Positions 17,285 to 26,174 of a DNA stretch of 64,000 nt are shown piece after piece; within the stretch, counting starts at the first letter, position 1; each line of letters starts with the position of its first letter. The notes below the pieces were generated by a model. The model was not told the origin of the DNA. It saw nothing but the letters and a program-made list of their open reading frames with translations, and did no database searches. The translations under genes and the position numbers were made by a program. The stretch lies in contig NZ_JBBNAC010000001.1 in NCBI RefSeq assembly GCF_037996825.1, positions 3,348,001 to 3,412,000 of the forward strand, in the 5' to 3' direction. Source of the stretch: Bdellovibrio sp. BCCA (GTDB lineage Bacteria; Bdellovibrionota; Bdellovibrionia; Bdellovibrionales; Bdellovibrionaceae).

Positions 17285-19012
17285 TTATCCGAACGTAAAT
17301 GCAAAAGCTTCCACATCAGGATCCAAGAATTCAATTTCGAAAGTGTGATCACGAATGTCGCCTACCTCTTTCTGGCGAATCAGTTGATACAAACGATTCT
17401 CTTTGACGACACCCTGACCTTTTTCATCTGCATCCATTCCGTGATCTGCACCAGGCGCCTGCCCATCAATAGTAACACGAAAACGAACCGAGGAACCCGC
17501 TTTATGGGGACCTAAAACCAAATGCAAATCGCGCGCGTGAAAACGGTAAATTATTTTTCCACCCGCTTTTGTCAATGTGGCACTTTCATTGGAAATACTC
17601 CAACGACCAGATAACGTCCACTCGTTGAGCTCCAGATTTTTGACGGCGACATAATTCTCTTCGCGGTCCGGCTTTAATATCGGTGTTAAACGTAGGTTTT
17701 CTGCACGAGCATAACCAATGTAAGTCTCTGGAGATTTTACGTCATTCATTTGCGGAGCCGCTTGCGCCCCCTTCGCTTCGACCTTCACGACATCCGAAGA
17801 TACGGCAAGGGGCCCGCCCTCCTTAAGAAGATCTTGGATGACCATTTCGGATTCTTCATATTGTCCTTCACCAAAGTGATGATGACGAAGACGGCCCTGT
17901 CGATCCAGGAAATAGTGAGCTGGCCAGTAATGGTTATCAAATGAATTCCATATACGATAGTCGTTGTCCATTGCCACAGGATATTTAATTTCAAGTTCTC
18001 TTACGGCTTTTGCAACGTTGTCAGGATCTTTCTCGAAAGCAAATTCGGGAGTGTGCACGCCAATAACCACAAGACCTTGATCTTTGTATTTCTCTGCCCA
18101 AGCTTTTACATAGGGTAGAGCCCGTAGGCAGTTGATACATGAATAAGTCCAGAAATCCACAAGCACGACTTTGCCTTTTAAAGCTTCAAAGGAAAGAGCC
18201 GGAGAATTAAGCCATTGCGTAGCTCCTGCCAAACTGATTGGAAGCGCATTCATGGTTTCTAAATCTGATTTCGTCGTCTCGCTACGTTGCGAATTTTCAC
18301 CGCGGAAAATTTGAATGAGCTTGTTTTCGATGTCTTCCGTTTGAACTTTGGAAATCCTAGTAAGAACTGTGCGATCAAGACCAAAAGTAATCGTTAAAAC
18401 TCCAAGGAGTACCGCGATACCTAGCGCGATTTTTATTTCCCGCTCTGCTTTCAAAGATTTTTTCAATGTTCCTAAAAACTTTCCACCAGCGACAAGTGCC
18501 AGCATCAGCGATGTGGCGGCTCCTAAGGCATAAGCTAAAAGAAACCAAATGGCACTTTGCGTACTTCCTCGAGAAGCCGCTCCGGTTAAAATCAATCCTA
18601 AGATGGGTCCTGCACAAGGAGCCCACAGAAGACCTGTCGCAACTCCTAACAAGAGAGATTTGGAAAAACTTGCTTGGGATTTTGAGCTCTCGCTGAGTTT
18701 TGAACCCCACCGTGTGAACGGTTCAAAGAACCTATCGAAAAACTGTGGAAAGATCAGTGACAAACCAAAGACTGTGAGAAGAACAATGGCAATCCACCGT
18801 CCCCAATTGTTGGCTTGAACAATCCATGCTCCGCCAAGAACCGCCAAACTTGAGAAGACCGCAAAAGTCAGAGCCATTCCCAACAGAAGAGGCAATCCAC
18901 TTTTTCGAAAAGGTTGATCTGCTTTCGCAAAAACAAACGGAATCACCGGAAGAATGCAGGGACTTAAAATCGTTAGAACTCCCCCAATATACGACAGCAC
19001 TAAGAGCCACAT
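17285..19012 (-). CDS. dipZ: DipZ-like CcdA-thioredoxin fusion membrane protein
   Basis: A 575-residue thiol-redox protein. The N-terminal half is a CcdA/DsbD-type membrane domain with paired Cys-Pro motifs (ILSPCILPVIPF and LLWAPCAGPILG) that carry electrons across the inner membrane. A TlpA-like thioredoxin domain follows with CINC in FWTYSCINCLRALP. The last part (about residues 430-575) is a beta-rich domain (YIGYARAENLRLTP) typical of DipZ proteins. Start ATG 19010-19012 has GAGGAG upstream; the longer frame to 19057 adds 15 residues without such a site. It probably feeds reductant for periplasmic thiols or cytochrome c maturation. Confidence 0.88.
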   Translation of the reverse strand: MWLLVLSYIGGVLTILSPCILPVIPFVFAKADQPFRKSGLPLLLGMALTFAVFSSLAVLGGAWIVQANNWGRWIAIVLLTVFGLSLIFPQFFDRFFEPFTRWGSKLSESSKSQASFSKSLLLGVATGLLWAPCAGPILGLILTGAASRGSTQSAIWFLLAYALGAATSLMLALVAGGKFLGTLKKSLKAEREIKIALGIAVLLGVLTITFGLDRTVLTRISKVQTEDIENKLIQIFRGENSQRSETTKSDLETMNALPISLAGATQWLNSPALSFEALKGKVVLVDFWTYSCINCLRALPYVKAWAEKYKDQGLVVIGVHTPEFAFEKDPDNVAKAVRELEIKYPVAMDNDYRIWNSFDNHYWPAHYFLDRQGRLRHHHFGEGQYEESEMVIQDLLKEGGPLAVSSDVVKVEAKGAQAAPQMNDVKSPETYIGYARAENLRLTPILKPDREENYVAVKNLELNEWTLSGRWSISNESATLTKAGGKIIYRFHARDLHLVLGPHKAGSSVRFRVTIDGQAPGADHGMDADEKGQGVVKENRLYQLIRQKEVGDIRDHTFEIEFLDPDVEAFAFTFG

Positions 19013-19190
19013 GATCGTCTCCTCTGCACGAGTCTGTTCTAAGACTACAACTTTCAATTATCCCCGAAAAGTTGTTAAAAACCACAGCATTGCCTAATGA
19101 CGGATTTGGTAAGCTGTCATTTCTGTAGACACCAACCTTGCCTTCTTTTGCAGCCTAACTAGCGGCATACCTTGCATATTTACGTACTTG

Positions 19191-20441
19191 ATGAACCTAT
19201 CTCAGGCATTTCTCATTTTGAGACAATTGATTCTTACGGCTCTGATCGTAGCTGTAGGGGCTTGTTCGTTCAAAAAGGATCCGGAGAAAAATCAACGTCC
19301 ACTGATCCTTATTCAAGAGAAAGAAGTAACTAAGAAGAAACTTACTCTTGAAGAAATTATTTCTCAAGAAAACGAAGAAAAAGCGCTTAAAGAGCTTTCA
19401 GAAATAAGGTTTGCGAAAATCAATGACATCAAAACAACGGATGGCTCACTGCTTGATACAGCCATCAAATTCGATAAAAAGAATATTCTTAATTATTTGC
19501 TTATTCAGGGGCACAGTCCATTCATCATGACTGAAACCACTTACAATAAACTTTCATACTCCGACGAACTAAATAAAATTATCGGAGATGCTCAAAGAGA
19601 TCGATTTATTGGAATCTTGCGCAACTATTCTTCCGAAGAGGAGAACACCAAGTTCAAAAACTCGGTTACCAGTAATAGACTCGGGTTTATTGGTTGCCAG
19701 AATTTTATCAATTTTCTCATGAATCTAAAATATTCTCACCCGGAAAAAGGGAACCCTGGTTACTACTATGAAGTTTTAAAATCTATTCACAATGAAGAGA
19801 TGATCAAAACCGTACTGAAAGAGACTGAGTGCTCCAGTCTCAGTAATAAATTTTCATCGGAAAAGTTGTCTGAGTGGCTTGCGAATGAAATTTTAGACCA
19901 GTTTAGAAGTAACTTTTCGTCGTCAGAATTTTTTGAATTTATTAGCTCTCTTGGGCCCGCAAAAGCCTTATCTATAAATCTTGCCAATAACAATAGAATA
20001 CCGGGTCCCGCATTAGTTAAAATCGACCCTATGTTACTTTTAATGATAAAAAAATCCTGCTTTGATAATGAAGAGTTATTTTTAAAATGGATTTCTTTGA
20101 TAAAAAAACATGTAGACAGGGGAGACGCTACTTATTCATTTAGGTATGTATTTCCAGACGAATTGTCTGAGAATGAAAAAGCCAATTCATGTGAAGGTGA
20201 TCCCGAGTATTGTAGCTCATTTCATGAAAATGCTAACAATATGACTTATGCTTACGGGCTTCTTTTCAAGGCTCAGCACTACGATGATATTTTATATAGT
20301 AGTATTTGGACTAATTTGTCCGAGGAACCGTTAACAGAAGAGGCTGCTAAAATAAAAAAAGAGGTATGCAAATCTTTAAATGAAAAGAGTCAAACTGAGA
20401 GTAAAAATTCTCCCGAAGATTCTGAGGGGGACGGCCTATGA
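19191..20441 (+). CDS. Ankyrin-like lipoprotein 1
   Basis: A 416-residue exported lipoprotein with lipobox VGAC (Cys near residue 25) after a hydrophobic signal. Following a Lys/Glu-rich linker there are one to two degenerate ankyrin repeats (about residues 60-115; DGSLLDTAIKFDKKNILNYL). The remaining 280 residues are helix-rich and unrecognised, with scattered Cys. ATG 19191 directly follows an in-frame TTG; no ribosome-binding site is clear. It overlaps the next gene by ATGA, and both are similar in plan (lipobox plus CSF.KD, ankyrin, about 400 residues), so they are probably diverged paralogues. The gene is markedly AT-richer than the haem operon. A role in restraining DacB is a hypothesis. 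Confidence 0.7.
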   Translation: MNLSQAFLILRQLILTALIVAVGACSFKKDPEKNQRPLILIQEKEVTKKKLTLEEIISQENEEKALKELSEIRFAKINDIKTTDGSLLDTAIKFDKKNILNYLLIQGHSPFIMTETTYNKLSYSDELNKIIGDAQRDRFIGILRNYSSEEENTKFKNSVTSNRLGFIGCQNFINFLMNLKYSHPEKGNPGYYYEVLKSIHNEEMIKTVLKETECSSLSNKFSSEKLSEWLANEILDQFRSNFSSSEFFEFISSLGPAKALSINLANNNRIPGPALVKIDPMLLLMIKKSCFDNEELFLKWISLIKKHVDRGDATYSFRYVFPDELSENEKANSCEGDPEYCSSFHENANNMTYAYGLLFKAQHYDDILYSSIWTNLSEEPLTEEAAKIKKEVCKSLNEKSQTESKNSPEDSEGDGL

Positions 20442-21649
20442 AATTGATATCTATTCTCCTTCTTGTGATACTATTCAACCTAGCCGGATGTTCATTTTCC
20501 AAAGATAAGTCGCCTGCACCTTTGATGCGGACATCTCAAGAGTCGAAGAAAACTCTTTCCGAAACTCAAAAAAACATCCTGACCGCAATAAAAATTAATA
20601 ATCTCAATAAACTCAAAGCAGTTCTCGATTCAGCGCAGCCCCAGGATTTCATTTTCCCGAAGGAAGGCTCAACTCCTATGGGATTGGCTTTGCAAATTGA
20701 TAGAAAAGAGTTTGTAGAGCTGCTCGTTAGCTCTAACGTAGATCCTACGAATTTAGGTGATCAACAGGAAATTTTTAACTCAGTAGTCTACTTAACACAG
20801 ATCCAAAAAATTTATACATCACTGAATTTAACTGAACGGGTCAAAGAAAATAGCGAGACAATGAACGCTTCCCAGACACTCCTTTTCGAAAAGTATTTGA
20901 CGATATTATCTAATGTAACTGCATTAATTGAAAAAAATGATTTCGTAAGCGCCGTAGCCGCTTATCAAAAGACTCCAATAAACTGTGAATTTATGGAGGC
21001 TCAATCCATACTTCTATACATGCAAAACGGACATAAGGATTTCGCTCAAATCGAAAAGTTTCTTTCCAAAATAGATTGTAAATCAAGTTTAAAGAAGTCC
21101 GAGATAGAAGAAATCTATCACGTGGAACTTACAAGACAGTTCCAACGTTTTTTTTCCGACGGTTCCCTACTTTCCTATATAACTCGACATCCGTCTCTTA
21201 CAAGTCTTTTATGGAATATAGACAACTCTGGTTTTTGGGTTTCTCCAAACCTGTTATTCAGGATTGCCTTCGACGAAGAGAATCGTTATCTCACAAAAAA
21301 AAGCAGCTCCGATTTTTGTGAGCCTCCATTCGGACCCGACTTCGAAGGTTGTTACCTAGAAGAAGAAATGAAAACTTATGCCTTTTTTAAGAATAACAAT
21401 ATTTTGCTTCCCGACTACGAGCTTATTCATACAAAAAATGGTTCCATCGTGACAACTTATTCATTTTTCCGTCGCCAAGTTGTCAATTCACAAGATGATT
21501 TTTATGAAAAAGTAAGCTACTTCCTGCATGGAAAAAAAGTTTACTACGACATCGAAGATCCGAACGAACGTGGAACTTACATTCAAGGCACAGTAGAAAA
21601 ACCATGGCAGATAGGTTTCCAAGAAATGGATGACGATGTCGTCGATTGA
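20438..21649 (+). CDS. Ankyrin-like lipoprotein 2
   Basis: A 403-residue lipoprotein with lipobox LAGC (Cys18) and no inner-membrane retention Asp at +2 (Ser follows Cys), so probably outer-membrane anchored. Ankyrin-like repeats cover about residues 45-105 (ILTAIKINNLNKLKAVL, then GSTPMGLALQIDRKEFVELL). The rest is unrecognised and ends in an acidic tail (QEMDDDVVD). ATG 20438 overlaps the preceding stop by 4 bases, so the two lipoproteins are made together. It lies 128 bases upstream of dacB, with an inverted repeat between them. Partnership with the DacB enzyme is inferred from position and from the known ankyrin/DacB pair of Bdellovibrio. Confidence 0.72.
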   Translation: MKLISILLLVILFNLAGCSFSKDKSPAPLMRTSQESKKTLSETQKNILTAIKINNLNKLKAVLDSAQPQDFIFPKEGSTPMGLALQIDRKEFVELLVSSNVDPTNLGDQQEIFNSVVYLTQIQKIYTSLNLTERVKENSETMNASQTLLFEKYLTILSNVTALIEKNDFVSAVAAYQKTPINCEFMEAQSILLYMQNGHKDFAQIEKFLSKIDCKSSLKKSEIEEIYHVELTRQFQRFFSDGSLLSYITRHPSLTSLLWNIDNSGFWVSPNLLFRIAFDEENRYLTKKSSSDFCEPPFGPDFEGCYLEEEMKTYAFFKNNNILLPDYELIHTKNGSIVTTYSFFRRQVVNSQDDFYEKVSYFLHGKKVYYDIEDPNERGTYIQGTVEKPWQIGFQEMDDDVVD

Positions 21650-21666
21650 TGACCTGACAACGTACA

Positions 21667-21706
21667 GTCTCAAAATGTGTCAGTGTCAAATATTGAGACA
21701 TTTGAG
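21667..21706. repeat. Compound inverted repeat upstream of dacB
   Basis: GTCTCAA (21667-21673) and TTGAGAC (21693-21699) are perfect inverted arms. An offset imperfect pairing also exists between CTCAAAATGTGTC (21669-21681) and GAGACATTTGAG (21695-21706). No T-run follows, so an operator or mRNA switch is as likely as a terminator. A good AAGGAG site for dacB lies near 21766. Confidence 0.5.
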
Positions 21707-21777
21707 ATGAAACTGAATGGGTTTCCACAGAGCACAGATTTTGAAAACGTTACAAACTGTTAAAAAGGAGCACGTAG

Positions 21778-23163
21778 ATGGCTAACAGTTTCCTTGTAAA
21801 GAGTATCGTCGCAAGCATCAGCTTTTCATCACTTGTAGCTAGTTCGGCAATGGCTGCTACATATAAAATGAATGCTATGTGCTACCTCCAGGACAAGCAG
21901 TCTGCTCAAGTTAAGGAGTTCAATCCGACACAGCAAGAAATTCGCGACACAGAAAAAGACAGCGAAGTTCGCAATGTTCCAACAAATGTTACAGCAGCAG
22001 ACGTGAACACGAAGTTCCGAGTAGCTTCTCTCTCAAAAATTCTTGTTACTCACTGGGCGGTTGCAACTTTAGGACCTGAATACCGATTCAAGACAAAGAT
22101 TAATGTTACACCAGCCGATGCTGCTAGCAAATCCTGTTATGTACATATCTCCGGCGATCAAGATATTTTCATGGGCAAAGAAATGCTTACCACTGTCTTT
22201 AATCAACTTAAACCTATTCTTGCCAAGCAGAACTGCACCACTATTTCGCAACTCTCTTATGACGAAAAATTTGTAATTCCTTTTTATACAACGAATAATT
22301 TTATTTTCGATCACAGAAAGATTTCTGGATTTAGAGGTAGAGACCCAGAAATGTTCTATGGGCCATTGACGACTCAAAAAGCACTGACATACTTTATTCG
22401 AAACTTCGGTCCTATCTCAGTTAAAACAATTAAACCGGCACGTGCTGCCGAATATAAAAAGTATGCGCAAACTGTACCCGTAAAGACTTATTCATTTAAA
22501 TCACGTCCTCTCTACATGATGATGAGAGAATACAATGCGTATTCATCAAATATTCCACCTAATATTCTTTTTGAAAAGTTAGGCGGTGCAACTGCATACA
22601 GCGCATTTATTAAAAATCGCCTCGGCTTTGATTCATCTAACTTAACGGTCTTAAATGGCTCAGGATATCCTGTTCTTCTAAACAAAGGTCAGGCCAACGA
22701 ACAAAAAGTATACAATGAAGTCACATGCGGGAGTATCGTTCGTGTGATCCAAGATTTAGACCACATGTTGAAGGCATACAAAGGTTCAAAAAACTTTCAA
22801 CTGGCGGATGTTATGGCCGTTGGTGGACCCGACGAAGATTTCTCGACATTTAAGTCACTGTATAGCGATTCAAAATATGATAATACTCTAACGGCGAAAA
22901 CTGGTTCGGCCGAAAAAGCAATTACATTTGGCGGAATGTTATCAACGGCTGATGGACCCCTATATTTTGCGGCTTTGACGGAGCCTGAGGCCTATGAAAA
23001 CTTAGGATCTCCACGCAAATATATCCGTGATTTAGTTTCTATCTTGGCAGATAGACAAAAACTAAAAAAATTCGACTATACTCAAATTGGTCCGATGAAC
23101 CCAACAGACGCTGCGGCGACTCTTGTTGAAGAGAGTACTAATTTATCAACTAAGTTGAACTAG
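21778..23163 (+). CDS. dacB: PBP4-type D-alanyl-D-alanine carboxypeptidase/endopeptidase
   Basis: A 461-residue exported S13 penicillin-binding protein that cuts the D-Ala-D-Ala or D-Ala-mDAP bond of peptidoglycan. A signal peptide ends near AMAA (residue 27). The active-site triad is complete: SLSK at 84-87, SSN at 256-258 and KTG at 374-376. The 172 residues between SLSK and SSN are fewer than in E. coli PBP4, so the inserted accessory domains are reduced, which should open the active site. Bdellovibrio uses such DacB enzymes to round up prey. The ankyrin gene follows after 10 bases, matching the known Bd3459/Bd3460 arrangement. AAGGAG precedes the start. Confidence 0.88.
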   Translation: MANSFLVKSIVASISFSSLVASSAMAATYKMNAMCYLQDKQSAQVKEFNPTQQEIRDTEKDSEVRNVPTNVTAADVNTKFRVASLSKILVTHWAVATLGPEYRFKTKINVTPADAASKSCYVHISGDQDIFMGKEMLTTVFNQLKPILAKQNCTTISQLSYDEKFVIPFYTTNNFIFDHRKISGFRGRDPEMFYGPLTTQKALTYFIRNFGPISVKTIKPARAAEYKKYAQTVPVKTYSFKSRPLYMMMREYNAYSSNIPPNILFEKLGGATAYSAFIKNRLGFDSSNLTVLNGSGYPVLLNKGQANEQKVYNEVTCGSIVRVIQDLDHMLKAYKGSKNFQLADVMAVGGPDEDFSTFKSLYSDSKYDNTLTAKTGSAEKAITFGGMLSTADGPLYFAALTEPEAYENLGSPRKYIRDLVSILADRQKLKKFDYTQIGPMNPTDAAATLVEESTNLSTKLN

Positions 23164-23173
23164 GCAGAACAAT

Positions 23174-23833
23174 ATGATGAAGCTAGACATTTTTATCGCA
23201 GCAGTATTATTCACTTTTAGCTCTGTAAGTTTTGCTGGCGGGGCGAAAGTTGAAGTTTCAAACCAGTTTTCACAAGCATACACCCAAGCATTTGAAGGAA
23301 ACTTAAAATCGTTAAAGAAATTGCTTAGTAAAAAAATCGATATCAACCAAACCAATGAAAATGGCCAAACGATGCTTATGGCAGCGGCGAGCAATGGTCA
23401 CACTGATGTCTTGAATTTTCTAATTGATAAAAAGGCAAATCTTAATACCAAAGATAGTGAACAAAAAACAGCGTTGTATTACGCAATAGACAACGACCAG
23501 ACCGAGGCCGCAAAAATTTTAATCAGCAATGGAGCTGAGCTTGCAAATTTAAATCAATGGAATGACACGGCTCTTATTCTTGCGACATCCGTAAATAACG
23601 GTGAGCTAATGCAATTGCTTCTTAAAAAACAACCCTCTCTCATTAATATAGCTAATAAGAATGGAAAAACACCTTTACTCGAAGCCGCACGTCACGGTAG
23701 TGCAAAGACAATTAAACTATTAATAGATGCTGGTGCAGACCTAAAAGCAAAAAACGACGATGGAAAAACAGCTTTAGAAATTGCTAACAAAGCTCAAAAT
23801 GAAGCAGCTATCAAACTTCTCTCAAAAAAGTAG
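23174..23833 (+). CDS. Periplasmic ankyrin-repeat protein (DacB self-protection type)
   Basis: A 219-residue exported protein: the signal peptide ends at SFA (about residue 21). The rest is five to six ankyrin repeats: GQTMLMAAASNGHTDVLNFL, KTALYYAIDNDQTEAAKIL, DTALILATSVNNGELMQLL, KTPLLEAARHGSAKTIKLL and KTALEIANKAQ. The position directly behind dacB matches Bd3460, reported to bind and inhibit DacB enzymes so that the predator does not damage its own wall while entering prey. ATG 23174 or 23177 are equally possible starts. The repeats are near consensus, unlike those of the two upstream lipoproteins. A terminator follows at once. Confidence 0.88.
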   Translation: MMKLDIFIAAVLFTFSSVSFAGGAKVEVSNQFSQAYTQAFEGNLKSLKKLLSKKIDINQTNENGQTMLMAAASNGHTDVLNFLIDKKANLNTKDSEQKTALYYAIDNDQTEAAKILISNGAELANLNQWNDTALILATSVNNGELMQLLLKKQPSLINIANKNGKTPLLEAARHGSAKTIKLLIDAGADLKAKNDDGKTALEIANKAQNEAAIKLLSKK

Positions 23834-23862
23834 AAAAAGGTACCAGGTACCTTTTTCCTTTT
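23834..23862. terminator. Bidirectional terminator
   Basis: AAAAAGGTACC-a-GGTACCTTTTT (23834-23856) is a nearly perfect palindrome flanked by A and T runs. It separates the rightward ankyrin gene from the leftward sodC gene and can serve both. Confidence 0.75.
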
Positions 23863-24399
23863 TTATTTCGTGCGATCCGGTGTTTTGATTTCACCACAGG
23901 CGATGCGTTTGCCGGAGGCTCCTGAAGGCTGGCTTTCGTAATCGTCGGGGCGTTCGTGAATGATGATGGTCGTGCCGCCTCTTTTAAGCAAAGAATTCGG
24001 GCCTTCTTTCAAAGTCACCATAGTATTGATTTCTTCCGAATGCCCCTGACCATCTCCTTTGACTTCAATATTTTTCAAATCACCTGCGTGAGGTCCGCCT
24101 TTGACATGGCCGTGCTTTTGTTTTTGGCTGGGATTGAAATGCTCACCGGCTGATTTGAAATCGGGACCTTTGCAAACACCCTTTTCATGAAAATGAACTC
24201 CGTACGTTCCTGGAGGCAGCTTCGTTAGATTGATCGTGACTTTAACACCGTCGGTTTCTTGGGTGAGATTGAGATCTCCGACTTGTTCACCTTTTGCGTT
24301 GTTGATGATGACCGCGACAGGTTCAATCACTTTTTGCGCTGCCCACGCGATCGAACCGGAACTGATGAAGACAAAGCAGAGTAAAGAAATTTTTCTCAC
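23863..24399 (-). CDS. sodC: Cu/Zn superoxide dismutase, exported
   Basis: Dismutates superoxide in the periplasm. The mature protein (about 160 residues) has the copper ligands in GVHFHEKGVC, the bridging and zinc ligands in SAGEHFNP and HGHVKGGPHAGD, the Arg-containing C-terminal SGKRIACGEI, and the structural Cys pair. I prefer GTG 24399 as start because GGGAGGG lies just upstream and it gives a clean signal peptide (RKISLLCFVFISSGSIAWA); ATG 24414 would add five residues and place that site inside the gene. It would guard against superoxide during predation or respiration. Confidence 0.92.
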   Translation of the reverse strand: MRKISLLCFVFISSGSIAWAAQKVIEPVAVIINNAKGEQVGDLNLTQETDGVKVTINLTKLPPGTYGVHFHEKGVCKGPDFKSAGEHFNPSQKQKHGHVKGGPHAGDLKNIEVKGDGQGHSEEINTMVTLKEGPNSLLKRGGTTIIIHERPDDYESQPSGASGKRIACGEIKTPDRTK

Positions 24400-24463
24400 G
24401 TAAACCCTCCCCATGACGTCATTGGAACACACGAGGAAATCGGGAGATAATTAAAAATAAGAA

Positions 24464-24485
24464 AGGGACCTTGCGGTCCCTTTTT
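24464..24485 (-). terminator. Terminator of the helicase gene
   Basis: GGGACC-ttgc-GGTCCC (24465-24480) lies just after the helicase stop. On the minus strand it is followed by CTTATTTTT, a T-rich tail. It is near-symmetric, with T's also on the plus side. Confidence 0.75.
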
Positions 24486-24495
24486 AAAATCCGTC

Positions 24496-26109
24496 TTATG
24501 AGAAAAGACGTTTGAAGAATCCTGAGATCTTTTGTCCCAGTGATTTTTGTGCGACCACCGGAGCATGCTTCTTAGCATGTTGTGGGTGTGGCCCCTTACG
24601 GTGTTCATGGCGTTTTTGATCGTGGCGCTTGCCACCTTCATGACGTCTTTGCTGATGTTGATCAGGACGCTTTCCGCCTTCGTGTTTTTTATGCTCTGGA
24701 CGTGGTCCACCAGGACGAGCACCTTGAGCAGATCTTTGTTGATCACGAGGACCTTTTTCATGACGACGTTGTTCGCCACCACGACGGTCACCTCTTGGTC
24801 CGCCTCCACTGCGACGTTCTCCGCCGCCGCCACCTTGACGCTCACGAGGAGCACGGGCACGGTCCAAAGATTTTGGATAATGACCTTCGTGATGATGAGA
24901 CATTGATTTGAATTCTTTCACCAACTGATCATTTTCCAAATAGCCAACTTCGATTTTGTGTTTCAAATAATCTTCAATGCGCGCCAAAGCTTCGATGTCT
25001 TTGTCACCCACCAAAGAGAACGCCTGACCCGTAGTGCCCGCGCGGCCTGTACGACCGATACGGTGAACATACGACTCACTGTCGTTTGGAAGTTCATAGT
25101 TGATCACCATGTCGACACCTTTGATATCCAAACCGCGTGCTGCCACGTCTGTTGCTACCAAGATGTTCATGTTGTTTTCAGCCTTGAACTGCTCAATCAC
25201 ACGATTGCGTTGCGCTTGAGTCAACAAGCTTGAGATCGCCATCGCAGGAATGCCGTTATCAACCAAGAATCTTGCGATCTTTTCAACACTCAACTTGAAG
25301 TTCGTGAAGATGATCGCTTGTTTTGGATTATGCACCTTCAACAAAGACAACAGCTGTTGAGGCTTTTCATCACTGCCGACGTGGAAGATTTGGTCTTTCA
25401 CGTTTTCAGCTTTGGCTTGATCGCGGCTGATGTTGATTTCAACCGGCTCTGATCCGAACTGATAAGCCGTGTTCAAAACATCAAAGTTCAATGTGGCGCT
25501 AAAGACCAAGAACTGACGTTCACGAGGCACTCTTTGCAAGATGTACTTCATGTCGTCTTTAAAGCCCATGTCGAACATGCGATCGGCTTCATCGAACACA
25601 ATGGCGCGAACTTGTTTCAAGTCCACCAAGTGTTCTTTGTAAAGATCAATCAAACGGCCTGGTGTTGCGACGATAAATTCAACGCCATTTTTAAGCGCCT
25701 CTTTTTGTTTGTCGTAACCCGTTCCACCGTAGATCGCAAAACCGCGAAGACCTGAATCGACGCTGAATTTTGTGATGTTCTCTTGAACTTGTTCTGCCAA
25801 CTCGCGGGTCGGAACCAAAATCAAAATAAAATTTTGCGGTTTCCAATCTTTGAAGGCGCGTTTTTCGTAAAGTGCTTTTTGTTCCTCAGTCGCGTCACCT
25901 GGTGCCGGACGAGCGCGAAGGATGCGCTCCATAAGAGGAATAACAAAAGCGGCGGTTTTTCCTGTACCTGTTTGTGCAAGTCCTGCGACATCTTTTCCTT
26001 CAAGGATGTGCGGCATGGCTTGTTCCTGAATCGGTGTGCAATCCTCGTAATTCAATTTTTGGATCGCAGACAACAAACTAGGCTCTAAATTCAACTCTGA
26101 GAATTTCAA
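24496..26109 (-). CDS. rhlE: DEAD-box RNA helicase, RhlE-like, with basic tail
   Basis: ATP-dependent RNA helicase for RNA remodelling, ribosome assembly or decay. Core motifs in order: Q motif (TPIQEQAMPHIL), I (AQTGTGKTAAF), Ia (PTRELAEQ), II (DEAD), III (SAT), IV (IIFTNFK), V (VATDVAARGLDIKGVD) and VI (YVHRIGRTGRAG). The last 140 residues form a low-complexity Gly/Arg/His/Lys-rich tail ending in LGQKISGFFKRLFS, probably an RNA clamp. The frame is open to 26241, overlapping the hydrolase gene; TTG 26109 behind GGAG gives a normal N-terminus (KFSELNL), so about 537 residues. A non-ATG start is noteworthy. Confidence 0.9.
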   Translation of the reverse strand: MKFSELNLEPSLLSAIQKLNYEDCTPIQEQAMPHILEGKDVAGLAQTGTGKTAAFVIPLMERILRARPAPGDATEEQKALYEKRAFKDWKPQNFILILVPTRELAEQVQENITKFSVDSGLRGFAIYGGTGYDKQKEALKNGVEFIVATPGRLIDLYKEHLVDLKQVRAIVFDEADRMFDMGFKDDMKYILQRVPRERQFLVFSATLNFDVLNTAYQFGSEPVEINISRDQAKAENVKDQIFHVGSDEKPQQLLSLLKVHNPKQAIIFTNFKLSVEKIARFLVDNGIPAMAISSLLTQAQRNRVIEQFKAENNMNILVATDVAARGLDIKGVDMVINYELPNDSESYVHRIGRTGRAGTTGQAFSLVGDKDIEALARIEDYLKHKIEVGYLENDQLVKEFKSMSHHHEGHYPKSLDRARAPRERQGGGGGERRSGGGPRGDRRGGEQRRHEKGPRDQQRSAQGARPGGPRPEHKKHEGGKRPDQHQQRRHEGGKRHDQKRHEHRKGPHPQHAKKHAPVVAQKSLGQKISGFFKRLFS

Positions 26110-26174
26110 CTTTCTGTACTCCAGTCTGAAGCTCCCAAAGTAATCACCGGGAAGCGAAAAGTCAAAGCAGGTGC

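Noticed and set aside
17090-17285. A functional small membrane protein instead of an lrgB remnant
   Set aside because: The frame matches the C-terminal part of a longer family and an out-of-frame helix lies upstream, so decay is the simpler reading. A real small protein is not excluded.
24396-24906. Frames on both strands over the helicase tail
   Set aside because: They are by-products of the GC-rich low-complexity Arg/Gly/His tail of the helicase.
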